Source of the DNA: Lachnospiraceae bacterium
GTDB lineage: Bacteria; Bacillota; Clostridia; Lachnospirales; Lachnospiraceae
NCBI GenBank assembly: GCA_028689585.1
Contig: JAQVCW010000001.1
Span: 124,001 to 188,000, forward strand
DNA: 64,000 nt
Direction of reading: 5' to 3'
The notes beneath the pieces are model-generated. The model saw only the letters and a list, made by a program, of their open reading frames with translations, ran no database searches and was not told the origin of the DNA. Numbering within the stretch: the stretch's first letter is position 1; each line of letters starts with the position of its first letter. The translations under genes and the position numbers were made by a program. Positions 8,405-17,139 of this stretch are shown one piece after another.

Positions 8405-9084
8405 AGCTTCCTTCCATCCTCCAGTCTCTGCTCATACTGCGGATAAAAATCCTGCCCAATATCCCATGGTTTCAAAAAAAACTGCTTCAGAAGATACATG
8501 CAGAGCTGCCTGCGCAGACCGCCATTGTCACCCTCTTCAGCCGCATTTCTCTGTTCGCTGCCATCCAGAAGATGCTGCACATCCTCCAGAAACCCGTGCC
8601 AGCTCCGGATATATTCCTCATATCTGCCCAGATCCGGTGTATCCAGCCATTTTTTCACCTTTACCTTTGTCCTTCCGGCTTTGGGGCACTCGTGAATCTG
8701 CAGGAAATACCGGAACTCCCTGCCCTCATAGTATCTTCCCAGCGGAAACAGCCTGCAGATACCGGGTCTGGCGCTGTGGATGCTGCATCGTCCCCGCTCA
8801 TTCAGAAATGAACAGGCCTCCTGATCTCCCGCCATTTTTAAATTGGGCAGAATCAATCCGTCCACCATATTCAACTCGATATTCTTCGATAAAAGCTCCT
8901 CCATACTGACCTTACATTCTTTTGTCAGACGATATCCATCGTATGGATCCAGAATAATAGAATTTCCCATTCCATGACAACAGACGGAACAGCCCTGACA
9001 GCCGCCGGTATCCGCCTTTACCATGTCAGAGGCAGTATAAAGTCTGCCATCAGATATTTCTTTCATATCTACATTTCGTTTCAT
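8386..9084 (-). CDS. YkgJ-family Cys-cluster protein
   Basis: 232 aa. Cys motifs GGCQGCSVCCHGMG near residue 28, CSFLNERGRCSIHSARPGICRLFP around 90-113, and HECP near 132 match the CxxCxxCC ... C ... C ... RPxxCRxFP pattern of the YkgJ/FliB family, thought to hold a metal or Fe-S centre. The C-terminal 90 residues are helical and less conserved. Biochemical role unknown. Overlaps the downstream TRIC gene. No clear Shine-Dalgarno precedes the ATG, so the second Met (residue 7) is possible. Confidence 0.82.
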   Translation of the reverse strand: MKRNVDMKEISDGRLYTASDMVKADTGGCQGCSVCCHGMGNSIILDPYDGYRLTKECKVSMEELLSKNIELNMVDGLILPNLKMAGDQEACSFLNERGRCSIHSARPGICRLFPLGRYYEGREFRYFLQIHECPKAGRTKVKVKKWLDTPDLGRYEEYIRSWHGFLEDVQHLLDGSEQRNAAEEGDNGGLRRQLCMYLLKQFFLKPWDIGQDFYPQYEQRLEDGRKLCSLPI

Positions 9085-9128
9085 TGGTTTTTATCTCATT
9101 TCTTTCCTGAACTTTTTTTCAGTTTAAC

Positions 9129-9160
9129 ACAGGGCTGTCTTCATAGCAAGACAGCCCTGT
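9129..9160. repeat. 13-bp perfect hairpin between XdhC and Cys-cluster genes
   Basis: ACAGGGCTGTCTT and AAGACAGCCCTGT pair around a six-base loop. There is no T-tract on the 3' side in either direction, so it is not a standard terminator; it may stabilise or process the transcript. Confidence 0.6.
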
Positions 9161-9180
9161 TAAAAAATAATTTAATTCCG

Positions 9181-9220
9181 CTTACAGTTCAGCTTTTTAC
9201 TTGACGCACAGCTTCCAAGC
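9181..9220. repeat. Repeat family R3, half copy
   Basis: About 40 bp (TTACAGTTCAGCTTTTTACT, then TTGACGCACAGCTTCC) that recurs at 40508-40546 and, in reverse, within the full palindrome at 23955-24072. It lies immediately behind the XdhC-family gene. Confidence 0.75.
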
Positions 9221-9227
9221 GGCGTTA

Positions 9228-10214
9228 TCAGAAGCCTGCGTACTCCAGCCACACCTTCATTACGCCTCCGCATACCATTCCCAGATTTCCGGCGGCTTCA
9301 TTTGTCATATTCACTTCCAGCATTGCTGATTTTCCCTGAGACAGCAAATGCATCGCGCGTCCGGCGATTTCAAATTCGCCGCTGCCTCCTCCGATGGTGC
9401 CTCCTGCAATTCCCTCCCGGTTCACTGCCATCATGGCTCCGGTGGACACCGGGGCAGATCCTTCTTTCGCAATCACCACCGCCAGCATGTACGGCTTTTC
9501 TGTCTCTGCCATGAATTTCAATAGCTGCAGGTCCGAATTCGTAAAATCCAGCATTCCCTCTATTTTGGGAGTCTGACTGTTGCGGCAGGCAATCAATTGG
9601 GCCAGAATAGAGATCCCGATTTCCGCCGGTGTCCGTGCCCGGATGTCCAGTCCGATGGGGGTATGTATCTGCTCCAGCATTTCCTGCGCATATCCTTCCG
9701 CCTCCAGTGACTCCTTTAAAAGCGAAGTCCGCTTCCGGGAGCCTACCAGTCCAAGATAATAAGGCATCCCTCCGTCTAAAATACTGCGCAGACAGAAGCC
9801 GTCATAAGCATGCCCTCTGGTCATCACTGCCACAAAATCATAGGGTGTAATCTGAAGCTGACGTATTGCCGTGGGATAATCACCGCAGATCACCTGGCTG
9901 GCCCCCAAAAACCGTCCCTGCCGGGCAAACTCCTTCCGGTCATCCACCACGATCACCTCGAAGTCCAGCTCCGCCGCAAACCGGCAAAGTTCAAATGAAA
10001 TATAACCTCCGCCCAGCAGAATAAGGCGCTGATGGGGAAGAAAAATTCTGGTATATTCTGCCGGAAGCCCTTCGGAATCTACTGTCGTTATTTTCAAAGC
10101 AGCCGCTTCTGCATGGCTTACCTTCTGATATAACTCCCTCCCGCCGGCTTGTGTGACACCGGACTTTATGCTGCTTTTCTCCTGTACTTTCTGAATCCCA
10201 TTGTTAAACTGCAT
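9228..10214 (-). CDS. XdhC/CoxI-family molybdenum hydroxylase maturation protein, domains in swapped order
   Basis: XdhC proteins bind molybdenum cofactor and deliver its sulfurated form to xanthine dehydrogenase-type enzymes. Here the Rossmann domain (LILLGGGYISFELCRFAAEL, VVDDRKEFA, GLVGSRKR, HTPIGLDIRARTPAEIGISI) comes first and the XdhC_CoxI part (VVIAKEGSAPVSTGAMMAV, GGTIGGGSGEFEI) is at the C-terminus, the reverse of E. coli-type XdhC. ATG at 10214 is preferred (GGAGG 10 bases upstream); a GTG at 10250 would overlap the upstream gene. Last gene of the molybdenum operon. No hydroxylase is present in the window. Confidence 0.88.
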   Translation of the reverse strand: MQFNNGIQKVQEKSSIKSGVTQAGGRELYQKVSHAEAAALKITTVDSEGLPAEYTRIFLPHQRLILLGGGYISFELCRFAAELDFEVIVVDDRKEFARQGRFLGASQVICGDYPTAIRQLQITPYDFVAVMTRGHAYDGFCLRSILDGGMPYYLGLVGSRKRTSLLKESLEAEGYAQEMLEQIHTPIGLDIRARTPAEIGISILAQLIACRNSQTPKIEGMLDFTNSDLQLLKFMAETEKPYMLAVVIAKEGSAPVSTGAMMAVNREGIAGGTIGGGSGEFEIAGRAMHLLSQGKSAMLEVNMTNEAAGNLGMVCGGVMKVWLEYAGF

Positions 10215-10236
10215 AAATCTTTTTCCTCCGCCGGCC

Positions 10237-10731
10237 TTATTTTCTCCCACAATCCCCGGTTTTCCCTGTCAGGATGTCGATCCCATGCTGCAGTTGAGGA
10301 TAAATAGATTCCAGACACTCCTTGACTGCTTTTGGACTGCCGGGAAGATTCACGATCAGAGTCTGTTTCCGGATCACGCTGACCGCCCGGCTCAGCATCG
10401 CCCGGCCGGTAAATTGCAGCGAATAAGCCCGCATCGCTTCCGGGATACCCGGAACCAGCCGTTCTGCTATATCCATAGTAGCTTCCGGAGTAATATCCCG
10501 GGGTGAAAAACCTGTTCCGCCCGTGGTCAGGATCAGATCCGCCTCCTTCCAGTCAGCGATTGTTTTCATTTTTTCCGCCAGCATTTTCCGGTTGTCCGGA
10601 AGCAGCGCCGCAGAAACCACGGTATCTCCTGCTGCCTCCACAATTTCCCGCACGGCCGGTTGGCTCAGATCTTCCCGCTCACCGCGATAGCCGGTATCAC
10701 TGCTTGTTATAATTGCTACCCGTATACTCAT
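10237..10731 (-). CDS. MogA/MoaB-family molybdopterin adenylyltransferase
   Basis: 164 aa. Adenylylates molybdopterin before molybdenum insertion. MoCF motifs are visible: TSSDTG near the start, LILTTGGTGFSPRDITPEA (about 66-85), and LPGSPKAVKECLESI (about 128-142). Length fits single-domain MogA/MoaB. Sits between moaC and the XdhC gene in the same orientation. Whether it is the MogA or MoaB branch is not decided here. Confidence 0.92.
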   Translation of the reverse strand: MSIRVAIITSSDTGYRGEREDLSQPAVREIVEAAGDTVVSAALLPDNRKMLAEKMKTIADWKEADLILTTGGTGFSPRDITPEATMDIAERLVPGIPEAMRAYSLQFTGRAMLSRAVSVIRKQTLIVNLPGSPKAVKECLESIYPQLQHGIDILTGKTGDCGRK

Positions 10732-10805
10732 TTCTGCCTCCTGTATTCAAGAACACCTCTGCGTTCTTACTGAGATGGGACATCAGCCCATCTCGAATGA
10801 GAGTC

Positions 10806-11288
10806 TTATCTTTTTTCAAAATGAAACTCTCCGCTCTTTCCTCCGTATTTCTCCTCCAAGTGAATTTCCAGGATCACCATCCGTTTGTCAATGGCCTTGC
10901 ACATATCGTAAATGGTCAGCAGCGCTGTACTCACGCCGGTCAGCGCTTCCATTTCCACGCCGGTCTTTCCTTCTGTCTTCACCGTACAATATGCCAGTAT
11001 CTCATTTTCCCCGGGCCGCAGTGAAAAATCTACAGAACATTTGTGGATTGGCAGCACATGGCACAATGGTATCAGTTCCGCCGTCCGTTTCACCGCCATA
11101 ATCCCGGCAATTCTGGCGGTTCCCAGCACATCGCCCTTTTTTACCGTCTGTGCCTGCACCGCATTCATAACCTCCTCATTCACCCGGATCCTGCCCACCG
11201 CTCTGGCGATGCGTTTCGTATCTTCCTTTTCTGAAACGTCTACCATGACTGCATTTCCATCCGCGTCAAAATGTGTAAATTCACCCAT
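10806..11288 (-). CDS. moaC: Cyclic pyranopterin monophosphate synthase accessory enzyme MoaC
   Basis: 160 aa; converts the MoaA product to cyclic pyranopterin monophosphate. Signatures: [40 protein letters not shown], and [20 protein letters not shown] followed by [11 protein letters not shown], covering the known active-site His, Glu and Lys region. GGAG precedes the ATG. Sits in the molybdenum operon between modC and the MogA-type gene. Confidence 0.96.
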   Translation of the reverse strand: MGEFTHFDADGNAVMVDVSEKEDTKRIARAVGRIRVNEEVMNAVQAQTVKKGDVLGTARIAGIMAVKRTAELIPLCHVLPIHKCSVDFSLRPGENEILAYCTVKTEGKTGVEMEALTGVSTALLTIYDMCKAIDKRMVILEIHLEEKYGGKSGEFHFEKR

Positions 11289-11339
11289 TTTTTCTCATCT
11301 CCTGCTTTTGTTCCTCTATCCTGCTCATATCCCGGTTGT

Positions 11340-11430
11340 TTTTTCCAGTCCGGTTCGAAAATGCCTGTGCATATCTGCTGCAAAGCCTGTCATACTTCGC
11401 ATGGTATGCTCTGCAATCCCGCCGGAGGCT
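11340..11430. repeat. Partial R2-type repeat between moaC and modC
   Basis: Contains TCGAAAATGCCTGTGC, a hairpin CATACTTCGCATGGTATG and CCGCCGGAGG, resembling the central and right parts of R2 at 18987-19145. It opens a 60-codon minus-strand frame (11281-11463) whose peptide resembles those read from other R2 copies, so the frame is explained by the repeat. Confidence 0.5.
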
Positions 11431-11480
11431 TACCTCTTCTCTCCGTTTCCGCTTTTGGTGCATGGTTTACCCGCCCGCTT

Positions 11481-12527
11481 TCATTCTTCCAACTGCAGCA
11501 GCCGTTCCGGCGGGAGATACAAATATTCCGGGATCTGAGCCATGGCGGAGGATCCCATGCGGTTTTTTGCCTGCTTCCACCACAATACCTGCTCCCGCTC
11601 CTGACAGGCCGCCATGTATATTGTCTCAAAAGGCGCCTCCGTGACAGAGGAAATATGGCATGGAAGCGTATTGCAGCCAGCATGTCCCGCTGCCTCGATA
11701 TCATGTGCCCGGATACCAATATATCTCAGAGTATCCGAAACCGGCAGTCCGGTACGCAGCGTCAGATTCCAGTCAGATGCATATACCTCCCAGGGCCCCG
11801 TCTTTTTGGCTGCCGATATATTTTTGCAGCCGGTAAGACGGGCCGTCATCCGGTTGCCGGGATTGTCAAACACTTCCCTGGTATTTCCAAACCGCACCGC
11901 CTTCCCCTGATCCATGGTCAGCAGCGCATCCGAGAACTGATAAATCTCATCTCTGCTGTGGGATACCAGAATAACCGTCCCGTCATAGTCCTTCAGAAGC
12001 TGCCTCATTTCCTGCATCAACTGCTCCTTCAGATAAATATCCAGTGCCGAAAATGGCTCGTCCAGCAAAATCATTCCCGGCTCATAGGCCATGATCCGCG
12101 CCAGAGCCACCCGTTGCTGCTGACCTCCGGAAAGTTCTCCCGGCAGCCGTTTCTCCAGACCGGCAAGCTGAAATTTTTCAATCATCCCGGCAGTTCTTTT
12201 TTCCATCTCCGCTCTGCTTCCCTTCAGTCCGGCGGCCACATTCTGCGCCACTGTCATCGTCGGGAACAAAGCATAATTCTGAAACAGATAACCTATTTTC
12301 CGGCGCTGGGGCGCTACATTGATTTTTCCCGCCGAATCAAAAAGGCAGTCAAGTCCTGCCTGAATTTTTCCCCGATCCGGAGTCTCAATGCCGGCAATAC
12401 ATTTGAGTGTCATACTCTTTCCGCAGCCGGAAGCGCCCAGAATACCGATCCGGCGTTCTTCCGTCTGCATCTGCAGATTCAAATGAAAACTGCCCAGTTT
12501 TTTTGAAATATCTATCCCCAGCTCCAT
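11481..12527 (-). CDS. modC: Molybdate ABC transporter ATP-binding protein
   Basis: 348 aa. Walker A GASGCGKS (about 31-38), Q-loop FQNYALFPTMTV, signature LSGGQQQRVALARIMA, Walker B MILLDEPFSALD, and switch HSRDE are all intact. The C-terminal 120 residues would be the TOBE/MOP-like regulatory part of ModC (PGNRMTARLTGCKNI), though sequence there is divergent. Lies 16 bases downstream of modB in a modA-modB-modC order, which supports molybdate rather than another oxyanion. Confidence 0.92.
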   Translation of the reverse strand: MELGIDISKKLGSFHLNLQMQTEERRIGILGASGCGKSMTLKCIAGIETPDRGKIQAGLDCLFDSAGKINVAPQRRKIGYLFQNYALFPTMTVAQNVAAGLKGSRAEMEKRTAGMIEKFQLAGLEKRLPGELSGGQQQRVALARIMAYEPGMILLDEPFSALDIYLKEQLMQEMRQLLKDYDGTVILVSHSRDEIYQFSDALLTMDQGKAVRFGNTREVFDNPGNRMTARLTGCKNISAAKKTGPWEVYASDWNLTLRTGLPVSDTLRYIGIRAHDIEAAGHAGCNTLPCHISSVTEAPFETIYMAACQEREQVLWWKQAKNRMGSSAMAQIPEYLYLPPERLLQLEE

Positions 12528-12543
12528 CGTAATGTTCCGTCCT

Positions 12544-13248
12544 TCACCACTTTTTCAATTGCTTCATTTTTTTGGCAGCAAACAGGTTCATCATGACCAC
12601 AATTCCCAATGCTGCGATCAGTACGATCACCACCCAGAAACCTGCGGTTCCATAATCTCCATCCTGTATGACCATGGCTATTTTCTGAGAGATGGTTCCC
12701 GTTTTCCCCGAAATATTTCCGGCCAGCATGGAGGTGGCGCCGTACTCGCCCATAGCCCTTGCGAAAGTCAGCACCGTGCCGGAGGCAATCCCCGGTCCGG
12801 CCGCAGGTACAGCCACCTTCCAGAAAATTTTTGTTTCTGACATGCCAAGCGTCCGCCCCGCATAGATCAAATTCACATCAATCTGCTCGAAAGCTGCACG
12901 GGCATTGCGGTACATCAGCGGAAACGCGATCACCACGGCCGCAATCACGCAGCCCATCCAGGACTGTACCACTTTAATATCAAAGGTACTGTATAAAAAT
13001 GCACCGAAGGGACGCCTTTTGCTGAACAGCAGCAGCAGAAAAAATCCTGCCACTGTAGGCGGCAATACCATCGGCAAGGTCAGAATTCCATCCAGCACCG
13101 CCTTCGTCTTTCCATGGAGGCGCATCATTTTCCCCGCCGCATAAATTCCCAGGAAAAAGCAGATTACAGCAGCCGCCAGACCGGTTTTTACGGAAATCCA
13201 TAGGGGACTCCAGTCAAGATTTTGCAGCCATTCCATCATTTTGGGCAC
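12544..13248 (-). CDS. modB: Molybdate ABC transporter permease
   Basis: 234 aa, five to six membrane helices. The conserved permease loop YAGRTLGMSETKIFWKVAVP (EAA-type) that docks on ModC and the ARAMGEYGATSMLAGNI segment typical of ModB are present, as is LTLPMVLPPTVAGFFLLLLF near residues 58-77. Begins 5 bases behind the modA stop. Confidence 0.94.
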   Translation of the reverse strand: MPKMMEWLQNLDWSPLWISVKTGLAAAVICFFLGIYAAGKMMRLHGKTKAVLDGILTLPMVLPPTVAGFFLLLLFSKRRPFGAFLYSTFDIKVVQSWMGCVIAAVVIAFPLMYRNARAAFEQIDVNLIYAGRTLGMSETKIFWKVAVPAAGPGIASGTVLTFARAMGEYGATSMLAGNISGKTGTISQKIAMVIQDGDYGTAGFWVVIVLIAALGIVVMMNLFAAKKMKQLKKW

Positions 13249-13253
13249 CCGCT

Positions 13254-14099
13254 TTACTTCTGCTCTACGTCAGTATCAAAATAATAGCTGTCAAATACCG
13301 CCTTCGCTTCATCTGATAAAATAAACCGGTAAAACTCATCTGCCGCCGCATTCTGCGCTTCATCCGCTTCTTCATTTGCCACACGGCAGACCGGATAGAT
13401 TACGTCTCCTGTCAGTTCATAGCTTACCGTTTCCAGAATATCCAGGTCATCCTCATATCCATAGGTATCTGAATAGTAGGTCGTTCCCACTTCACAGGAG
13501 CCTTCTGTCACTGCCAGCAGCACCTTGCTCACGTTGGACTGCTCACTGATTTCCACACCGCCCAGCACTTTTGAAATCTCATCGGCAGTGATCTTATCCG
13601 GTTCCCCGGTCTCTTCCAGTATCCCCAGATTCATCAAAGCCACGCGGGTGTACTTGCCCACCGGAACGCTGCCGTCCGCCAGCGCAATGCTCTCGGCCTC
13701 ATTCAGGTTCTTCAGTCCGGTCACCTTCGTACCGCTGTCTTTCAAAGAAATCAGCACCACCTGGTTATTCAGCACATTCCTGCGGGTGCCGTCTGCCACC
13801 AGACCATCCTCCTCCAGCGTGTTCATCTGCTTCTGCGCTGCGGAAAAGAAAATATCACATTCATAGCCTTCCTCAATCTGCGTCAGCAGGGTTCCTGAGC
13901 TGTCTGCATTCACCGTAATTTTTACATCGGGATGCGTTTCCTTATACTGGTCAACCAGATCCGTCATTACCGTATTCAGACTGGCTGCAATAAAAAGCTG
14001 AATTTCCGTTTCCTGGGCCGCATGGCAGACCATTCCTCCCATCACTGCTCCTGCCGCAGTCACTGCTGCCAATACTCTAAATAATTTTGTTCTTTTCAT
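13254..14099 (-). CDS. modA: Molybdate-binding extracellular protein
   Basis: 281 aa. A signal peptide spans about residues 1-27 (KRTKLFRVLAAVTAAGAVMG, MVCHAAQ); a Cys at residue 25 does not sit in a convincing lipobox. Oxyanion-binding regions are recognisable: AASL near 38, ADSSGTLLTQI near 65, SVPVGKYTRVAL near 144 and VGTTYYSDTY near 203. Captures molybdate (or tungstate) outside the cell for ModBC. First gene of the mod set; the 200-base spacer upstream holds possible AT-rich promoter sequence but no motif I can defend. Confidence 0.93.
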   Translation of the reverse strand: MKRTKLFRVLAAVTAAGAVMGGMVCHAAQETEIQLFIAASLNTVMTDLVDQYKETHPDVKITVNADSSGTLLTQIEEGYECDIFFSAAQKQMNTLEEDGLVADGTRRNVLNNQVVLISLKDSGTKVTGLKNLNEAESIALADGSVPVGKYTRVALMNLGILEETGEPDKITADEISKVLGGVEISEQSNVSKVLLAVTEGSCEVGTTYYSDTYGYEDDLDILETVSYELTGDVIYPVCRVANEEADEAQNAAADEFYRFILSDEAKAVFDSYYFDTDVEQK

Positions 14100-14302
14100 C
14101 TCTTTCTCCTTTCTTACTGCCGCCTCTGCTGTTTGAATTTACGCGCGGCTTAAGCCGAACATCCTGTTTTATGTCAAAAATTGTAACTATTTTGTACTTC
14201 ACTTCATATCTGCTTCGCAGATGGAATTTCGACACTTCTGCATCACTTTCTTACGGTCTGTGCAGTGAATGCACATTCCTGCTGAACAATTACCAAAATT
14301 AT

Positions 14303-15334
14303 CTATCTGCACCGGGCGGCTGACGCAAAGCCGCAGTTTGGAAAACGGCATTCGCGGCAGCCCAGGCAGAGCCCTCCCTGCCCCATCCCGGCCAGCAGTT
14401 CCCCGTCCACTTTCACATCCGCCAGGATCCGGGGCAGCACCAGATCAAATATAGTTCTCTTCGCATACATGACGCAGCCCGGCAGGCCCATCACCGGCCG
14501 CCCGTCCCCTGTATAGGCCAGCAGGAACATGGCTCCCGGCAGCACCGGCGCACCGTAGCTGACAAGGTCCGCAGTATTTTTAATCGCCAGCGGAGTCATA
14601 TCATCCGGATCCACGCTCATTCCTCCGGTGCAAAGCACCATATCCGCGCCATTTTCCAGCATCTGAGTGATCGCCGCTGTGATTTTCTTAGGCTTATCAT
14701 CCAAAATCACATGCTCTGTGATCTCGCATCCGTATTCTTCCATCTTTTCCTGTATGACCGGAGTAAACGTATCCTGAATCCGTCCGGTATACACCTCATT
14801 GCCGGTGGTTACCAGACCAACCCGTTTCTTCTGCATTGGAAGCACCTGCAGCAGCGGCGTATCTCCTGCCATTGCTTTTGCCCGCTCCATTTTCTCTTTT
14901 TCGATCACCAGGGGAATAATTCTTGTTCCCGCCAGCTTATCGCCTTTCTTCACAGGCAAACCGCCCAATCTGGAGGCGATCATCATTTCGCCAAGAGAAT
15001 TGACTGCATCCAGCCGCTTCACATCTACCAGAAACAGCCCGTCCCGATCCGCGATCAGTTCAATTTTCCCTTCCTTTGCTTCGGAAGGATGCATTCCCTC
15101 TCCCATGCAGATGTCCCGCAGGATCTCGGCCGCCTCATTTTCATGGTACCTGGTCTCGTCCTTTTCCCAGATGTAGATGTTCTCTTTTCCCACGCTCAAA
15201 AGCACCGGTATATCCTCCTGCGTGATCACATGTCCCTTGCGAAATACTGCATCTTTCGTCACTCCCCGGATAATCTGGGTAATGTCATGGCAGAGCACCT
15301 GGCCAACTGCCTCTTCTGTCTTCATCAATTTCAT
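14303..15334 (-). CDS. MoeA-like molybdopterin-binding protein with C-terminal Cys motif
   Basis: 343 aa. The N-terminal 150 residues (TEEAVGQVLCHDITQI) are of the short MoeA-like type; residues about 170-310 form a MoCF domain (VGLVTTGNEVYTGRI, VLDDKPKKI is preceded by HVI, MVLCTGGMSVDPDDMTP, GRPVMGLPGCVMYAKRT). It probably binds molybdopterin, maybe assisting metal insertion. It lacks the MoeA C-terminal domain; instead it ends with CLGCRECRFPNCGF, four Cys suggesting a metal or Fe-S site. It lies between the MOSC gene and modA in the molybdenum operon. Classical moeA is not in the window. Confidence 0.85.
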   Translation of the reverse strand: MKLMKTEEAVGQVLCHDITQIIRGVTKDAVFRKGHVITQEDIPVLLSVGKENIYIWEKDETRYHENEAAEILRDICMGEGMHPSEAKEGKIELIADRDGLFLVDVKRLDAVNSLGEMMIASRLGGLPVKKGDKLAGTRIIPLVIEKEKMERAKAMAGDTPLLQVLPMQKKRVGLVTTGNEVYTGRIQDTFTPVIQEKMEEYGCEITEHVILDDKPKKITAAITQMLENGADMVLCTGGMSVDPDDMTPLAIKNTADLVSYGAPVLPGAMFLLAYTGDGRPVMGLPGCVMYAKRTIFDLVLPRILADVKVDGELLAGMGQGGLCLGCRECRFPNCGFASAARCR

Positions 15335-15352
15335 CCTTCTGCACCTGCTTTC

Positions 15353-15790
15353 CTAATCATCGGCTATCGTTATGGTATCTCCGACTTTGATCTTTCCGCC
15401 CCGCAGCACTCGCGTAAATACGCCCTCCCGCGGCATAATGCAGTCACCCACCACTTTATAGATCTCACAATGTGAGTGACACTGCTTTCCAATCTGAGTC
15501 AGTTCCAATACGCTCCCGCTGCCGGTGACAAATCTGGTGCCTATGGGAAGCATTTTCAAATCATACCCCTCTGCAATGATATTTTCACCAAAAGCTCCCG
15601 GCTCTACTGAAACGCCCCGTGCCTTAAATTCCTCAATCTTTTCCATCGACAGCAGGCTCACCTGCCGGTGCCAGTTCCCTGCATGGGCATCTCCGACAAT
15701 CCCCCAGTCTTCCTTTAGCTCTGCTTCCAAAATCGGAGTCTTCTGCGTTCCTCTTTTCTCACTGATACAGATCCCTCTGATATACCCCAT
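15353..15790 (-). CDS. MOSC-domain protein
   Basis: About 145 aa. MOSC (MOCO sulfurase C-terminal) features: GIVGDAHAGNWHRQVSLLS, GAFGENI, and GKQCHSHCEIYKVVGDC containing the conserved Cys, then MPREGVFTRVLRGGKIKVGD. Stand-alone MOSC proteins are thought to handle molybdenum cofactor or its sulfur. ATG at 15790 is preferred because GGAGGGG lies about 11 bases upstream; an in-frame ATG at 15835 has no good RBS. First gene of the molybdenum operon by position, behind a good sigma-A promoter. Confidence 0.88.
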   Translation of the reverse strand: MGYIRGICISEKRGTQKTPILEAELKEDWGIVGDAHAGNWHRQVSLLSMEKIEEFKARGVSVEPGAFGENIIAEGYDLKMLPIGTRFVTGSGSVLELTQIGKQCHSHCEIYKVVGDCIMPREGVFTRVLRGGKIKVGDTITIADD

Positions 15791-15857
15791 CGTGTGCTTC
15801 TCCCCTCCGGCAAATTCCATCCTGAACTTCTCCATTTATCCCAAACGCTCTTCTTAC

Positions 15858-15886
15858 ATTTTAACGGATAGCGAATGTTTTTTCAA
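15858..15886 (-). promoter_or_regulatory. Sigma-A-type promoter of the molybdenum operon
   Basis: Minus-strand TTGAAA, 17-base spacer, TAAAAT, about 65 bases upstream of the MOSC gene start at 15790. Predicted transcription start near 15850. Confidence 0.7.
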
Positions 15887-15900
15887 TACAATTCGAAAAA

Positions 15901-16022
15901 ACAAGGGGACGGTTCGGGGGGACGGTTCTTTCGGGGCAATACGGGGACGGTTCTTTCGTCCCTTGCGATTTTGCCCAAAATGCTCTACACTGGGCAGGAC
16001 GAAAGAACCGTCCCCTTGTTTC
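15901..16022. repeat. GGGGACGGTTCTTTCG palindromic repeat cluster, left
   Basis: Three forward copies of GGGACGGTTCTTTCG type (the first truncated) and one inverted copy (ACGAAAGAACCGTCCCCTTG). The last 85 bp (15937-16022) form a unit CAATACGGGGACGG ... GATTTTGCCCAAAATGCTCT ... CCGTCCCCTTGTTTC that recurs almost exactly at 17140-17228 on the other side of the Rpn-type gene. The unit overlaps that gene's stop codon. Confidence 0.9.
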
Positions 16023-16929
16023 AAAGTTCAATCTTATACTTTACACACATTTCTCTGAGAAATTCCTCATCCTCCGATAATCTTGGAATCGCCTCCGCTT
16101 CACCGCCCTTACTCATGGCAGAAATCAGTACTAAAATTGCTTTTTGCCCTATTTCTTTACCTATTTCCTTACCTATTTCTTTCCCGATCTCTTTGCCCTT
16201 TTCTTCACCATGAGCTTCTTTTTCTTCCAGCTCCTTCGCAAAAAGTTCATTTAATGCATCGCACATTGCCTTCGCCTCCTCTGCTTTTTCCCAGTTTGCT
16301 TTTAAGATTACATCCATCGCAGCCTGATACAATTTTGATTCTTTATGTTTTCCATACTCTATCGATAGTTCATCAATGTCATCCACTGTCTCAATATCAT
16401 TCCGCAGCCTGCTCAGCCAGAAATTGGCTTCCTTTGACAACTGTTTTGTGATGATCAACTGCATGGGAAATTCATCTCCGTCCATGTAGTAGATCCCTTT
16501 CTCTGCCTCTGTTACCGTAACCTTTCTTTTCTGTGTGATATGCTGCACCAGCTTTTCCGGAAAATTGCTGCACACAAACGTAATGGTAAGTTCCCCCGGT
16601 GATATCTCTCCTACCTTTTCCGTATCAGACTGGTAAAAGCAGGTATAACCGTAGACCTTATAAAAGTCATTGATGCTCAGGGAATCTGACGGACTTTTAT
16701 ATTCCATAATGTTATGTGTCCGGAATCGTTTTCCGATATTCTTTTTAACCGGTATTTCTTTCTTTTTTCTGATGATTAAAAGATCAATCTGCAGTGGCTT
16801 TTTGCTCAGTAAATGTTCCGGTTCGAATACAAGATTTTCTCCCTCTCCTTCCAGTTCAATTTGAACAGAGGCCACAAATGCCGGATGCCATTGTATCCGC
16901 TGCGCTTTTGAAAGCATTTTTCCTGTCAT
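16021..16929 (-). CDS. Rpn-type PD-(D/E)XK nuclease/transposase-like protein
   Basis: 302 aa. The core QIDLLIIRKKKE followed by RTHNIMEYKSPSDSLSINDF gives the Asp and Glu-x-Lys of a PD-(D/E)XK fold, as in Rpn (recombination-promoting nuclease) relatives common in gut Clostridia. The C-terminal helix carries four GKEI repeats (about 245-262), a low-complexity stretch encoded by a 12-bp repeat that could vary in copy number. DNA cleavage is family knowledge, not shown here. It interrupts the molybdenum gene group and is bracketed by near-identical palindromic units, as if gained by recombination. RBS GGAG upstream. Confidence 0.75.
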   Translation of the reverse strand: MTGKMLSKAQRIQWHPAFVASVQIELEGEGENLVFEPEHLLSKKPLQIDLLIIRKKKEIPVKKNIGKRFRTHNIMEYKSPSDSLSINDFYKVYGYTCFYQSDTEKVGEISPGELTITFVCSNFPEKLVQHITQKRKVTVTEAEKGIYYMDGDEFPMQLIITKQLSKEANFWLSRLRNDIETVDDIDELSIEYGKHKESKLYQAAMDVILKANWEKAEEAKAMCDALNELFAKELEEKEAHGEEKGKEIGKEIGKEIGKEIGQKAILVLISAMSKGGEAEAIPRLSEDEEFLREMCVKYKIEL

Positions 16930-17139
16930 GCACTTCTCCTTTTATTATACTGATAGAATAATTTTCCTGCAACGGGTTTTCTATTTTATAACACAAAAAT
17001 TGCTACTACTTCATAGGCGCCCACCCCTTTACTGACTTTTTTGCTGAGAGAATTTATGGCGATCTGCCAGAATTGAATCATTAACCGGTATAGAAATCCG
17101 GTGAATATTTTTATTTATAACACGTTATTCCTGTTTCGT

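Noticed and set aside
9129-9160. Intrinsic terminator behind the XdhC gene
   Set aside because: Perfect hairpin but no T-tract on the 3' side in either direction.
11281-11463. 60-codon minus-strand frame overlapping the moaC start
   Set aside because: Follows a partial R2 repeat; peptide resembles those from other R2 copies read in frame.
14100-14302. Molybdenum-cofactor riboswitch upstream of modA
   Set aside because: The 200-base spacer shows no convincing conserved stem pattern by eye; a covariance-model search would be needed.
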